Source of the DNA: Bdellovibrio sp. BCCA
GTDB taxonomy: Bacteria; Bdellovibrionota; Bdellovibrionia; Bdellovibrionales; Bdellovibrionaceae
Direction of reading: 5' to 3'
DNA length: 64,000 bases
NCBI RefSeq assembly: GCF_037996825.1
Contig: NZ_JBBNAC010000001.1
Span: forward strand, 868,001-932,000
Shown: one piece after another, positions 7,856 through 16,207 of the stretch
How the letters are laid out: the number at the start of each line of letters is the position of its first letter
Numbering within the stretch: position 1 is the stretch's first letter
The notes under the pieces: generated by a model
The model's database searches: none
Seen by the model: only the letters and a program-made list of their open reading frames with translations
What the model was told of the DNA's origin: nothing
Position numbers and translations under genes: made by a program

Positions 7856-8902
7856 TTATTCTGCATTAAGGCCCAAGTGTTTTAGGACGCGAGCCAGGTC
7901 TTTTCTCATTCTTGTAATATGGGTTTTATTGGCCAATGTTTTAAGAGCGTCACGGAGAGGTTCTAAAGGATAACCTCCGTATTGGCCAGGCTCTGTGATG
8001 TTGAAAGTGACAGCACCACGTCCTGCAATCACGACACGGTCACAGACAGTGATATGATCAGAGATGGCGGCTTCTCCGCCGAACATGCAGTTGTTGCCGA
8101 TCGTACTTGAACCTGCGACTTTAAATCCGGCCGCCATCACGCAGTTGTCTCCGATCACGACGTTATGAGCGATGTGACAGAAGTTATCCATCTTTGTGCC
8201 GTGACCGATTTTAGTTTCCGTGAGAGCCGCGCGATCCACAGCGCAGTTTGCTCCTAATTCCACATTGTTTCCGATCACGACGCGACCGATTTGTGGAATC
8301 TTTTTGTGAGTTCCCTCTTTGGTCATCGCAAAAGAAAATCCATCGGCACCGATTGTCGTGTGTGGATGAATTTCACAGTGAGAGCCTAGTGTGCAGTGTG
8401 CACCGATGAAAACTTGCGGATGAATCAAAGAGTGATCGCCGATTTCGGCATAACATTCGATAATAGTCTGTGCGCCGATCGTACAACCGTCGCCGATTTT
8501 TGCTTGTTCGCCGATCACCGCGTAAGGTCCCACGCTCACGTTTTTGCCAAGATGCGCGGAGGGATGAACAACTGCTGTGGAATGAATTTTCGTTTCTTGG
8601 TTGAAGCGATTCATCTTTCCGTCAAACAGCGGAAGAACTGCAGCCATTCCAAGTTGAATGGAGCCTGTTTGAAAGAATGTGCTCTTCGTATCCGTCGGAA
8701 GCGAAAGTGATTTGTGAGCGACAATGATCGCAGCATTAGCTTGCAAAGCCTGATTGAGTTGATCCGGTTTTGAAACGAAAACCAGACTCTCAGAGTCACT
8801 TTTTTCAGGTGGAAGAACCTTGGTTGCAACAGCCTCTGCACGGCCAGAAACGAAGGTGAGATCGGACGACTTAAGATCTTTAATAACTTCTGCTGTAATC
8901 AT
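7856..8902 (-). CDS. lpxD: UDP-3-O-(3-hydroxyacyl)glucosamine N-acyltransferase LpxD
   Basis: A 348-residue enzyme for the third step of lipid A synthesis, adding a 3-hydroxyacyl chain to the glucosamine amine. Residues 1-100 are the uridine-binding N-domain, followed by a long run of hexapeptide repeats (left-handed beta-helix) from about 105 to 310 and a helical tail. The catalytic histidine is His246 in HIAHN. The ATG at 8902 was preferred to a GTG at 8923 because GAGG precedes it and the family N-terminus fits. In most proteobacteria lpxD lies with bamA, fabZ and lpxA; here it pairs only with a small membrane protein. Confidence 0.93.
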   Translation of the reverse strand: MITAEVIKDLKSSDLTFVSGRAEAVATKVLPPEKSDSESLVFVSKPDQLNQALQANAAIIVAHKSLSLPTDTKSTFFQTGSIQLGMAAVLPLFDGKMNRFNQETKIHSTAVVHPSAHLGKNVSVGPYAVIGEQAKIGDGCTIGAQTIIECYAEIGDHSLIHPQVFIGAHCTLGSHCEIHPHTTIGADGFSFAMTKEGTHKKIPQIGRVVIGNNVELGANCAVDRAALTETKIGHGTKMDNFCHIAHNVVIGDNCVMAAGFKVAGSSTIGNNCMFGGEAAISDHITVCDRVVIAGRGAVTFNITEPGQYGGYPLEPLRDALKTLANKTHITRMRKDLARVLKHLGLNAE

Positions 8903-8938
8903 AGTGATGCCTCGCGCTAACACTTTCCTATTATTTTT

Positions 8939-8969
8939 TTGATGTCAAGACACTGGGTGATAGTATAGA
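8939..8969 (+). promoter_or_regulatory. Weak candidate promoter upstream of 9027 gene
   Basis: TTGATG at 8939-8944 and TATAGA at 8964-8969 resemble -35 and -10 boxes, although the 19-base spacing is long. They lie in the 124-base divergent space between lpxD and the next plus-strand gene. Confidence 0.25.
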
Positions 8970-9026
8970 TCTGCTTATTGAACACTTTCGATCTTTTCTC
9001 ACCTTTAATTTTAGAGAGGAACTGAG

Positions 9027-9548
9027 ATGGCTAAGAAGGCTGCGAAAAAGGAAGCACCTGCGGCAAAAGCAAAAAAAGCGGCGGCAAAACCAGCTGCGAA
9101 AGCACCTGCAAAGGCGAAGGCCCCTGCTGCAAAACCAGCGGCGGCAAAAGCAAAAGCGGCGCCTCCTCCTCCTGCGAAAGCGGCTAAAGCTGAAAAGCCT
9201 TCTAAAGCGGCGAAATCTGCTCCAGCTCCTGAAAAAGTTGAGAAGAAATCAAAAATCGAAGCAGCTCCCGCTCCAGTTGAAGTCGCTGAAGCTCCTAAAA
9301 AAGAAAAAAAGGTCAAAATTGATAAGACGGGACTGTCTGAAGATCAAGTGAAGTGGCATGAACTTCATGAGAAGTACAAGGCAATGAAAGCTCCTTCGTA
9401 CAGTATTTCGGGTCAATTTGAAGCGAAAACTCCGCTGCAACACAAAATTTTTGGCTGGGGTTTTGTTCTTTCCAATGAATACGATCGTCTAGAAGTGCTT
9501 TTTGAAGACGGCAAACGAATGCTGATCAGCAATAGGAAGCTGTCATAG
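9027..9548 (+). CDS. Histone H1-like tailed protein with C-terminal Tudor-like domain
   Basis: A 173-residue protein with two parts. Residues 1-95 are almost only Ala, Lys and Pro, in AKKAA/APAAK/PAKAK repeats, like the tails of bacterial histone H1-like proteins. The last 60 residues are ordinary: TPLQHKIFGWGFVLSNEY then DRLEVLFEDGKRMLIS. The pattern 'H-x-IFG-x-G-x-V ... VLFEDGKR-L' resembles the small beta-barrel seen in CarD/Tudor-like domains. A nucleic-acid-binding or nucleoid role is likely but inferred. AGAGAGGAACTGAG gives a good ribosome site. It is followed by infA. Confidence 0.8.
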   Translation: MAKKAAKKEAPAAKAKKAAAKPAAKAPAKAKAPAAKPAAAKAKAAPPPPAKAAKAEKPSKAAKSAPAPEKVEKKSKIEAAPAPVEVAEAPKKEKKVKIDKTGLSEDQVKWHELHEKYKAMKAPSYSISGQFEAKTPLQHKIFGWGFVLSNEYDRLEVLFEDGKRMLISNRKLS

Positions 9549-9560
9549 GGCAGAAAAATA

Positions 9561-9590
9561 TTGCAAGGCGCTGCAATCTGACCTACTAAT
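9561..9590 (+). promoter_or_regulatory. Possible infA promoter
   Basis: TTGCAA at 9561-9566 is followed after 17 bases by TACTAAT. No Shine-Dalgarno is visible before the infA ATG at 9599, so if this promoter is real the transcript would be almost leaderless. The -10 match is weak. Confidence 0.25.
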
Positions 9591-9598
9591 TTATCTGC

Positions 9599-9817
9599 AT
9601 GGCAAAAGACGATTTAGTACAAATAGACGGAAAAGTAATCGACGCCCTTGCGGGTGGCCTTTACAAAATTGAACTTGATAATAAAGCGATCATTAACGCA
9701 AAACTTTGCGGAAAAATGAGACGTTTTAATATTCGCGTGGTTGTGGGTGACCGTGTGAGCGTAGGGGTTTCTCCTTACGATCCTAGTCATGGCCTGATCA
9801 TGTTCCGTCATAAATAA
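9599..9817 (+). CDS. infA: Translation initiation factor IF-1
   Basis: A 72-residue OB-fold protein with the IF-1 signature: MAKDDLVQIDGKVIDAL, then the central IINAKLCGKMRRFNIRVVVGDRV, the region that contacts the ribosomal A site. It blocks the A site during initiation and supports IF-2 and IF-3. Length is exactly typical. The start lacks an SD-like sequence. Upstream is the H1-like protein and 46 bases downstream is tex; infA usually sits near the spc/alpha ribosomal operons, so its place here is unusual but not unique. Confidence 0.95.
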   Translation: MAKDDLVQIDGKVIDALAGGLYKIELDNKAIINAKLCGKMRRFNIRVVVGDRVSVGVSPYDPSHGLIMFRHK

Positions 9818-9863
9818 TTGATTTAAACACTCAAAACTTCTTCCAATTAAATCTAGAGGTTCT

Positions 9864-12221
9864 ATGGATCAGGCTCTTCAGAGTTATTTGGCGCGTATTG
9901 CACCTACAGTCCCTGCGAAATCAGCTCAAGCTGTTATTGAGCTCGCTGCGGAAGGCGCAACAGTCCCTTTCATCGCTCGTTACCGTAAGGAAAAAACAGG
10001 TAACCTAGACGAAGTTCAAATTCGTGCAGTGATTGAAGGTCACGAAACTTACAACGAAATCGTAAAGCGTAAGGCTTTCTTGATTAAAGAAATCGGGGAG
10101 CAGAACAATCTTACGGCGGAAATCCAAAAGCGTATCGAGCTTTCTTGGGATTTGGGCGAGCTAGAGGAAATCTACAAGCCGTTCAAGAAAAAGAAAAAAA
10201 CCAAAGCAACGATCGCGCGCGAAGCGGGATTGGAACCTTTGGCGCAATGGATTTGGGATATGGGCCATGGTCTGATCAAAGACGATGTGACTATGGAGAT
10301 GAAGGCGAAAAACTTCCTCAATCCGACTGCGAAGATTGTGACTTACGAAGAAGCGCTTAAAGGTGCTCAAGACATCTTGGTTGAGAAAATCGCCAATGAT
10401 GCCGACCTTCGTGCGATGGTTGCGAAAAACTACAATGACAAAGGCCGCGTGATTGCTAAAGCGGCTAAAGGCTACAAACCAAATTCGAAGTACGAAATGT
10501 ACAAAGAATTTGAAGAGCCGGTTAAAAACCTCATGGATGCTAAAAACAATCACCGCTACTTGGCGATGAGACGTGGATGGCAAGAGGAAGAGTTGTCTGT
10601 TGATGTAAAAGCAGACGACGAAGAAAATTTAAAAGCTTACGAAAAGTTTGCGACTTCAACTCCAGACAATGCGATTGGTGACTTCTTGAAACAATCAGCT
10701 CGCCTGGCTTTGAACGTTTACGTTCTTCCTTCCATCGTGAATGAAGTTCACCGTGTGTTGAAAGAAAAAGCCGATCAAGATGCGATCACAGTTTTCGCTG
10801 AAAACGTTCGTAAACTTTTGTTGGCTTCTCCTTATGGACCAAAATGCGTTTTGGGTGTCGACCCTGGTTTGAGAACAGGTTGCAAAGTAGCGTTGATTGA
10901 TAAATCAGGCGCTTTCATTTCTCACACAGTTCTTTACACTTTGGGTGACGATGCTGAGAAAAAAGCGAAAGCTCTTTTCGGTGACGTTCTAAAACAAATC
11001 CAAATCGAAGCGATCGCAGTCGGTAACGGTACTGCCGGTCGTGAGACGGAATCTTTCTTGCGTAAAGTTTTGAAAGATCTTGGTAAGAATATTCCTGTTG
11101 TGATGGTTTCTGAATCGGGTGCCTCTGTGTACTCTGCTTCCGAAGTGGCTCGTGAAGAGTTCCCGGATCTTGATGTCACTGTAAAAGGTGCGATCTCGAT
11201 TGCGCGTCGTTTGCAAGATCCTTTGGCGGAGCTTGTGAAGGTTGATCCTAAATCGATCGGTGTCGGTCAGTACCAACATGACGTGAACCAATCTCAATTG
11301 AAAAAATCATTGGAAGCAGTTGTTGAATCTTGCGTGAACAACGTGGGTGTTGACGTGAACACAGCTTCTGCAGCGTTGTTGTCGCATGTTGCGGGTATCG
11401 GTCCTGCTCTTGCGAAAGGCATTGTAGAAGCTCGTAAGAAAGCTTTGTTCACAGATCGCGCGGAGCTTTTGAAGGTTCCTAAGTTCTCTGCAAAAGTTTT
11501 TGAACAAGCTGCGGGTTTCTTAAGAATTCCGGGTGGAAAACAAGTTTTGGATTCTACAGGAATCCATCCAGAGCGTTATCAAGCCGTGACAGACATGGCG
11601 AAGGACCTTGGTGTTTCTTTGTCTGAAGTGATCGGTGAAGGTGCGAAGAAACTTCTCGCGCAAAGAACAAAATGGGCTCAGCTTGTTGGTGAGTTTACAT
11701 TTGATGACATCGTGAAAGAACTTGAAAAGCCGGGCCGCGATCCTCGTGATCCGTTCAAGGTTTTCCAATTCCGCGATGACATCATGGAAGTGAAAGATTT
11801 GAAAGAGGGCATGATCTGCCCGGGTATCGTGACGAACGTAACGAACTTCGGTGCTTTCGTTGATATCGGTGTTCACCAAGATGGTCTTGTGCACATTTCA
11901 GCTCTTTCTCACAAGTTCGTGGATGATCCTCGTAAAGTGGTTAATCCAGGCGATCATGTGACTGTGAAAGTTCTTAAAGTGGATGTGGTTAAAAACCAAA
12001 TCTCTTTGACGATGAAAATGGATGACGCTCCTGAGGCTTCTATGCCTCGTGAGAAACGTGCGGATCAACCTCGCCAAGGTGGATACAAACCAGGCGGCGG
12101 CGGTCAAAGACCATCCGGCGGTGCGGGACAAAGACCAGCAGGTGGTCCTCCAGCGAAACCGGCAAATCCGTTTAACAATCCGTTTGCGGCTTTGATGAAT
12201 GTTCCAACGAATAAAAAATAA
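9864..12221 (+). CDS. tex: Tex family RNA-binding transcription accessory protein
   Basis: A 785-residue nucleic-acid-binding protein. Domain order is as in Tex: an N-terminal helical region with ATVPFIARYRKEKTGNLDEVQ, a YqgF/RuvC-like domain starting VLGVDPGLRTGCKVA (about residue 330), helix-hairpin-helix repeats with LSHVAGIGPALAKGIV (about 515), and a C-terminal S1 domain, GMICPGIVTNVTNFGAFVDIG (about 652-720). The last 50 residues are a Gly/Pro/Arg-rich tail. Tex binds RNA and DNA at the transcription machinery and affects virulence genes in other bacteria. AGAGG precedes the ATG. The next gene is 11 bases on. Confidence 0.95.
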   Translation: MDQALQSYLARIAPTVPAKSAQAVIELAAEGATVPFIARYRKEKTGNLDEVQIRAVIEGHETYNEIVKRKAFLIKEIGEQNNLTAEIQKRIELSWDLGELEEIYKPFKKKKKTKATIAREAGLEPLAQWIWDMGHGLIKDDVTMEMKAKNFLNPTAKIVTYEEALKGAQDILVEKIANDADLRAMVAKNYNDKGRVIAKAAKGYKPNSKYEMYKEFEEPVKNLMDAKNNHRYLAMRRGWQEEELSVDVKADDEENLKAYEKFATSTPDNAIGDFLKQSARLALNVYVLPSIVNEVHRVLKEKADQDAITVFAENVRKLLLASPYGPKCVLGVDPGLRTGCKVALIDKSGAFISHTVLYTLGDDAEKKAKALFGDVLKQIQIEAIAVGNGTAGRETESFLRKVLKDLGKNIPVVMVSESGASVYSASEVAREEFPDLDVTVKGAISIARRLQDPLAELVKVDPKSIGVGQYQHDVNQSQLKKSLEAVVESCVNNVGVDVNTASAALLSHVAGIGPALAKGIVEARKKALFTDRAELLKVPKFSAKVFEQAAGFLRIPGGKQVLDSTGIHPERYQAVTDMAKDLGVSLSEVIGEGAKKLLAQRTKWAQLVGEFTFDDIVKELEKPGRDPRDPFKVFQFRDDIMEVKDLKEGMICPGIVTNVTNFGAFVDIGVHQDGLVHISALSHKFVDDPRKVVNPGDHVTVKVLKVDVVKNQISLTMKMDDAPEASMPREKRADQPRQGGYKPGGGGQRPSGGAGQRPAGGPPAKPANPFNNPFAALMNVPTNKK

Positions 12222-12232
12222 GGAGAATTAAC

Positions 12233-12328
12233 ATGGCAGTAAAAGGAAAATCTAAAAAAGGTATCCGTCACAGAATGAAAAGAATCGCTAAGAAAAAGCG
12301 TATGTACAGAGCGAAAATCCGCAAGTAA
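12233..12328 (+). CDS. 31-residue very basic peptide, unknown
   Basis: A tiny ORF with an excellent AAGGAGA Shine-Dalgarno seven bases before its ATG, directly after the tex stop, and closed by a strong terminator. The peptide starts MAVKGKSKKGIRHRMKRIAK and ends RAKIRK; more than half its residues are Lys or Arg and it has no acidic residue. Composition and size recall the shortest ribosome-associated proteins (bTHX, or the COX24/bS22 type of actinobacteria), but I cannot claim homology. Its position after tex suggests an RNA-binding role. It is short enough to be missed by routine gene calling. Confidence 0.75.
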   Translation: MAVKGKSKKGIRHRMKRIAKKKRMYRAKIRK

Positions 12329-12351
12329 GAGAAATCTGAAAGTGAAGATAG

Positions 12352-12389
12352 AAACCCACACTTAAACGGTGTGGGTTTTTTGTTTTTTA
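12352..12389 (+). terminator. Terminator of the infA-tex region
   Basis: A perfect ten-base stem AAACCCACAC/GTGTGGGTTT with a seven-base loop is followed by TTTTGTTTTTT. It lies 23 bases after the basic peptide's stop and faces a convergent gene. Confidence 0.9.
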
Positions 12390-12401
12390 GAGAGCAAACT
12401 T

Positions 12402-13223
12402 CTAAAACCAATCGGTATATTCGTCGCCTCCCAAAGGATCGTTGTTTTCTTCGTTTTCATCGCGGATCGTTAGTTTAATAGTGTACAGCTCGCGCCCCCA
12501 ATGAGTGGTGCATTTGATTTCATATCCGAACCACGTTTGTGGATCATTTAGGGGATCTGGTCTGCCAACGCGTTGTCGTGGGCCTGCGCCGACAGGTGTT
12601 TCAAAAGCAGTGAGATTATTTGTTACTAGGTAATTCACGCGCTCATCTGTTCCATACCATCTAGTTTTATTTTCGGACGGAAGTTTAAAAGAAGCATTTT
12701 GAGATACGAATGTGAGAAAATAGAGGCCCGTATTTTTTGGGAACTCTGGAATTAAAGTGGGAGCTGCGCCACCGTAGCATTTAGGATCAGACTGGAGGCT
12801 GCAATCGACTACCGTCGTGTCTCCAGGAGGAGTGAATCCTGCTGTGTTCGAACGTAGATAATAGTAGGGTCGGAAAGAAATGATCGGACACTTTTCGGGA
12901 CTGAGCGTGCCGATGTCGAAATTGACATTGCTATAGTAGAGTTGTCCTTCAGGCACGCTAATGTTGCAATTCAGAGTGCTTTCAAGCGGAGAATCTGCAT
13001 CGAAAGCACAATTGCCCATTCGTTCAAAACCCGCTTTTTCATCAGCGGACTCCCATTGCACACCCAACTTTAGGTAAAGAGGACTGCTTTCTGGAACGCC
13101 ATCAACTATATTGGTGTCGTCAGTAGAAGGTTGTTCAAGAACGGTTTCAGGTTCTTCGGAGCAACCGACGTTAAAACCTGCGATCATGAATGTTGCAATT
13201 AGAATTTTGTTTATTGGTCTCAT
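12402..13223 (-). CDS. Probable lipoprotein, unknown
   Basis: A 273-residue exported protein from the ATG at 13223. It starts MRPINKILIATFMIAGFNVGC; the cysteine after NVG would be the lipidated residue, though Asn at position -3 is unusual for a lipobox. The mature part begins with an acidic linker rich in Glu, Pro and Asp, followed by a cysteine-containing domain with no recognised family. A GTG at 13253 would extend the leader by ten residues; neither start has a good ribosome site. It is monocistronic, convergent with the tex group. Confidence 0.65.
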   Translation of the reverse strand: MRPINKILIATFMIAGFNVGCSEEPETVLEQPSTDDTNIVDGVPESSPLYLKLGVQWESADEKAGFERMGNCAFDADSPLESTLNCNISVPEGQLYYSNVNFDIGTLSPEKCPIISFRPYYYLRSNTAGFTPPGDTTVVDCSLQSDPKCYGGAAPTLIPEFPKNTGLYFLTFVSQNASFKLPSENKTRWYGTDERVNYLVTNNLTAFETPVGAGPRQRVGRPDPLNDPQTWFGYEIKCTTHWGRELYTIKLTIRDENEENNDPLGGDEYTDWF

Positions 13224-13443
13224 GGGACTTGAGATCGGTGATTGTAGCGGCACTTTGAAGTCTAGATTTATAAACTAACATCAATTTGTTTAAAAATTTA
13301 CATCTTGGACATGAGTCCAGTTAGGATACTTTTCAGCATAGGTGCTACGGGATAATACTTCACCGGTTTCGCTTTGAGTCTTCTGGTTTTCTCTTTAGTG
13401 GGAATGTCTTTCGCGATATTCTTGATCAACTAAGGAGGTCTTC

Positions 13444-14832
13444 ATGATTATTCAACCTCATATTCTGACAAAAGCTCTGGATGCGGCTTTGAGCACAGGG
13501 GCGGATTTTGCAGATATCTTTGTCGAAGACACATATTCATCTCAACTTTCAGTTTTAAATTCTAAACCCGAGCAAGCGATTGTCGGTCAGCTTTACGGCG
13601 CGGGAATTCGTTTGTTCTTTGGACACGAAATCGTTTATGTGACAACGAACGATCTTTCAGAGGTAGGTCTGGTGAAGGCCGCTTTGAATGCGGCACAAAG
13701 CCGTGGCACGGGCACGGCGAAAAAGACTTTGCCGTTGATGCAAGTGCCGTTTGATTCTATTCACACTTACGGTGAAAAACCGTGGGAGATGAACCGTGAT
13801 CGTAAGTTCCAATGGTTGAACTCGATGGATCAACATGCGCGTGCGCGCCATTCTTCTGTGACTCAAGTTGAAGCGGGATTGAATGAAAAATTCCAGCGGG
13901 TGCAAATCGCGAACTCTCGCGGCGTGATGGCTTATGATGAGCGCGCTTATTCGCGCATTCGTCTTGAAACGTTCGTTGAAAAAGATGGCGTGAAAGAAAG
14001 TTCGACGGAAGATGAAGGCCACATGGGGACTTCGGAAATCTATGATCAAATCAATTTAAAATCTCTTGCTGAAAAAGCGGTGGATTGTGCTGTGATGTTA
14101 ACAACAGCCAACTATGCTCCGGCGGGAGAAATGCCTGTTGTGATCGACAATGCTTTTGGTGGAGTTATTTTCCACGAAGCATGTGGGCACGGACTTGAAA
14201 CAACAAGTGTTGCTAAAGATGCTTCAGTTTTCTGCGGAAAAATGGGTCAAAAGATCGCTCACGAAAGTGTGACGGCTATTGATGATGGAACGATTGAAAA
14301 TGGCTGGGGCTCTTTGAATCTTGATGACGAGGGAAATAAGACGAAGAAAACAACGTTGATCGAAAATGGCGTTTTGAAATCTTACATCGTCGATGAAATG
14401 GGTTCTCGTCAAACAGGTTTTGAGGCGACAGGAAGTGGTCGTCGTCAGTCTTACAAATATGCTCCGGCGTCGCGTATGAGGAACACCTACATCGCTGCGG
14501 GAAAAGATAAGTTTGAAGACATGATTCGTGATGTGGATTATGGTCTTTACGCAAAAAAACTGGGTGGCGGCTCTGTGAATCCAGGTACGGGTGATTATAA
14601 CTTCCAAGTGCGTGAAGCTTACATCATCCGCAATGGCCGTATTGATGAAGCGGTTAAAGGCGCATGCTTGATCGGCCGCGGTATCGACACTCTTGGAAAG
14701 ATCACAAAAGTTTCTGACGATTTACAATTGGCACGCGGAATGTGCGGCTCTGTGAGTGGCAGTATTCCAGCGGCGGTTGGTCAGCCACAGATCTTGGTTT
14801 CTAGCCTCATGGTCGGCGGGAGAGCGAAATAA
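13444..14832 (+). CDS. tldD: Metalloprotease TldD subunit
   Basis: A 462-residue subunit of the TldD/TldE (PmbA) protease. The zinc motif HEACGH gives His244, Glu245 and His249, and the region after it, GLETTSVAKDASVF, is as in TldD. The complex degrades unfolded peptides and, in some bacteria, trims microcin B17 or CcdA. A near-perfect TAAGGAGGT ribosome site precedes the ATG. The stop overlaps the next ATG by one base, so tldD and pmbA are coupled and made in equal amounts. No peptide-precursor gene is visible nearby. Confidence 0.94.
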   Translation: MIIQPHILTKALDAALSTGADFADIFVEDTYSSQLSVLNSKPEQAIVGQLYGAGIRLFFGHEIVYVTTNDLSEVGLVKAALNAAQSRGTGTAKKTLPLMQVPFDSIHTYGEKPWEMNRDRKFQWLNSMDQHARARHSSVTQVEAGLNEKFQRVQIANSRGVMAYDERAYSRIRLETFVEKDGVKESSTEDEGHMGTSEIYDQINLKSLAEKAVDCAVMLTTANYAPAGEMPVVIDNAFGGVIFHEACGHGLETTSVAKDASVFCGKMGQKIAHESVTAIDDGTIENGWGSLNLDDEGNKTKKTTLIENGVLKSYIVDEMGSRQTGFEATGSGRRQSYKYAPASRMRNTYIAAGKDKFEDMIRDVDYGLYAKKLGGGSVNPGTGDYNFQVREAYIIRNGRIDEAVKGACLIGRGIDTLGKITKVSDDLQLARGMCGSVSGSIPAAVGQPQILVSSLMVGGRAK

Positions 14833-16172
14833 TGGATACAATTAAACAGAATTTTCAAAAAATCGCAGATCAAGCTAAGAAAGATGGCGCTAAAGTAGAA
14901 ATGCTCATTTCTGGCGGCGAAAATCTTAAGATCGGTTATTCAAAAAAGAAATTAGAGTCTTTTGAATCCACGCAGTCTCAAATGGCGGGACTTCGTGTGA
15001 TCCTTGGTGCGAATCAAGGTTATGCTTATACAGAGAATCTTTCTGATGAATCCTTGCTTCGTACATACGGTGAAGCTTTGAACAACGCAAAGACGGTGCA
15101 AAAAGGCGAGACTCAAGCAGTTCCTCTTTTAAAACCGCAAACGGTGCAAGCGATGAACCTTTTCCATCCTGAAGAAATTGCGATGGATAAAAAGTTGGAA
15201 GTCGCTCGTCTTTTGGAAGAAAAATGTCTCGATAAAGATGCGCGTATTCAGTCCGTTCCTTATTCTGGATTCAATGAGACTGTAAGTTTCAGAAGGATTT
15301 TGAACTCTGAAGGGCTAGATCAAGAGTTTAAGCAAAACTATTTTTCTGGTTATGCTTATCCTTTGGCTAAAGAAGGTGAGTCGACAAAAATGGACGGCGA
15401 TGGTTTCTTTGCACGCTCATTTAAAGACATCAATATTCAAGAAGTGGCTGATGAAGGTGTGACACGAGCGATTTCTCGTTTGGGAGCGCAAAAGCTTGCG
15501 ACGGGTAAATACGCTGTCGTGATTGACCGCACGCAGTTTCCGATGATTCTACAAATGATCGAAAGCTATTTTTCTGCCAAAGAAGTTCACGAAGGAAAGT
15601 CTTTGTTTAATGGAAAATTGGGACAAAAAATTGCGAGCGAGAAGTTCCAATTGATTGATGATCCTTTTGAGCCTACGGGCACAGCGGTTCGTCCATTTGA
15701 TGACGAAGGGGCTGCTTCACAAAAGACAGTTCTTTTTGAAAATGGCGTGCTTAAAAACTTCCTTACGAACTTAGAGTACGCGAAGAAAATGAATCTTCCG
15801 CACACGGCTCACGCTCGTCGTAGCCCGGCTTCTCAACAAGGCATTTCTTCGACGAATCTTGTTGTGAAAAAAGGAACGAAGTCTTTAGAAGAACTTTTGG
15901 CTTCTTATGACAAAGTTGTGCATTTGACAGAGTTCTCTGCGGGTTTGCATGCCGGATTTAAAGAATCGACAGGCGATTTCTCAATGCCTGCTGAAGGTTT
16001 CTTGTATGAAAACGGCAAGCGTGTGGGGCCTATTGACCAATTTGTGATGTCAGGAAATGTTTTGGATCTTTTACGTGATATTGAAGATCTAAGCAATCAA
16101 TATGGAAAACCAGGAAGCTCGATGATCTGTCCTGATGTTTTGGTGAAGCCGCAGAGTTTTGCGGGAGCTTAA
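14832..16172 (+). CDS. pmbA: TldE/PmbA, non-catalytic partner of TldD
   Basis: A 446-residue paralogue of TldD with the same two-domain layout but no HExxxH zinc motif; the equivalent region reads IESYFSAKEVHEGKSLF. TldE lacks a metal site of its own and forms a heterodimer with TldD, enclosing the active site. The first residues, DTIKQNFQKIADQAKKDGAK, and the late NVLDLLRDIEDLSNQ are typical of PmbA. The ATG overlaps the tldD stop. A strong terminator follows within a few bases, closing a two-gene operon. Confidence 0.92.
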   Translation: MDTIKQNFQKIADQAKKDGAKVEMLISGGENLKIGYSKKKLESFESTQSQMAGLRVILGANQGYAYTENLSDESLLRTYGEALNNAKTVQKGETQAVPLLKPQTVQAMNLFHPEEIAMDKKLEVARLLEEKCLDKDARIQSVPYSGFNETVSFRRILNSEGLDQEFKQNYFSGYAYPLAKEGESTKMDGDGFFARSFKDINIQEVADEGVTRAISRLGAQKLATGKYAVVIDRTQFPMILQMIESYFSAKEVHEGKSLFNGKLGQKIASEKFQLIDDPFEPTGTAVRPFDDEGAASQKTVLFENGVLKNFLTNLEYAKKMNLPHTAHARRSPASQQGISSTNLVVKKGTKSLEELLASYDKVVHLTEFSAGLHAGFKESTGDFSMPAEGFLYENGKRVGPIDQFVMSGNVLDLLRDIEDLSNQYGKPGSSMICPDVLVKPQSFAGA

Positions 16173-16207
16173 AAAGAAAAAGCCCAGGTCACCCTGGGCT
16201 TTTTTAT
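16173..16207. terminator. Terminator after pmbA
   Basis: AGCCCAGG and CCTGGGCT make a perfect eight-base stem with a four-base loop, with A-runs before and a T-run after. It lies between convergent genes and can act in both directions. A near-identical stem recurs at 26670-26702. Confidence 0.88.

Noticed and set aside
9011-9316. Minus-strand ORF rich in Ala, Phe and Gly
   Set aside because: It is the antisense of the Ala/Lys-repeat gene at 9027; composition follows from the repeats and there is no ribosome site.
13444-16172. tldD-pmbA as part of a peptide-maturation cluster
   Set aside because: No precursor peptide, transporter or modifying enzyme gene is adjacent; the pair is a common housekeeping protease.
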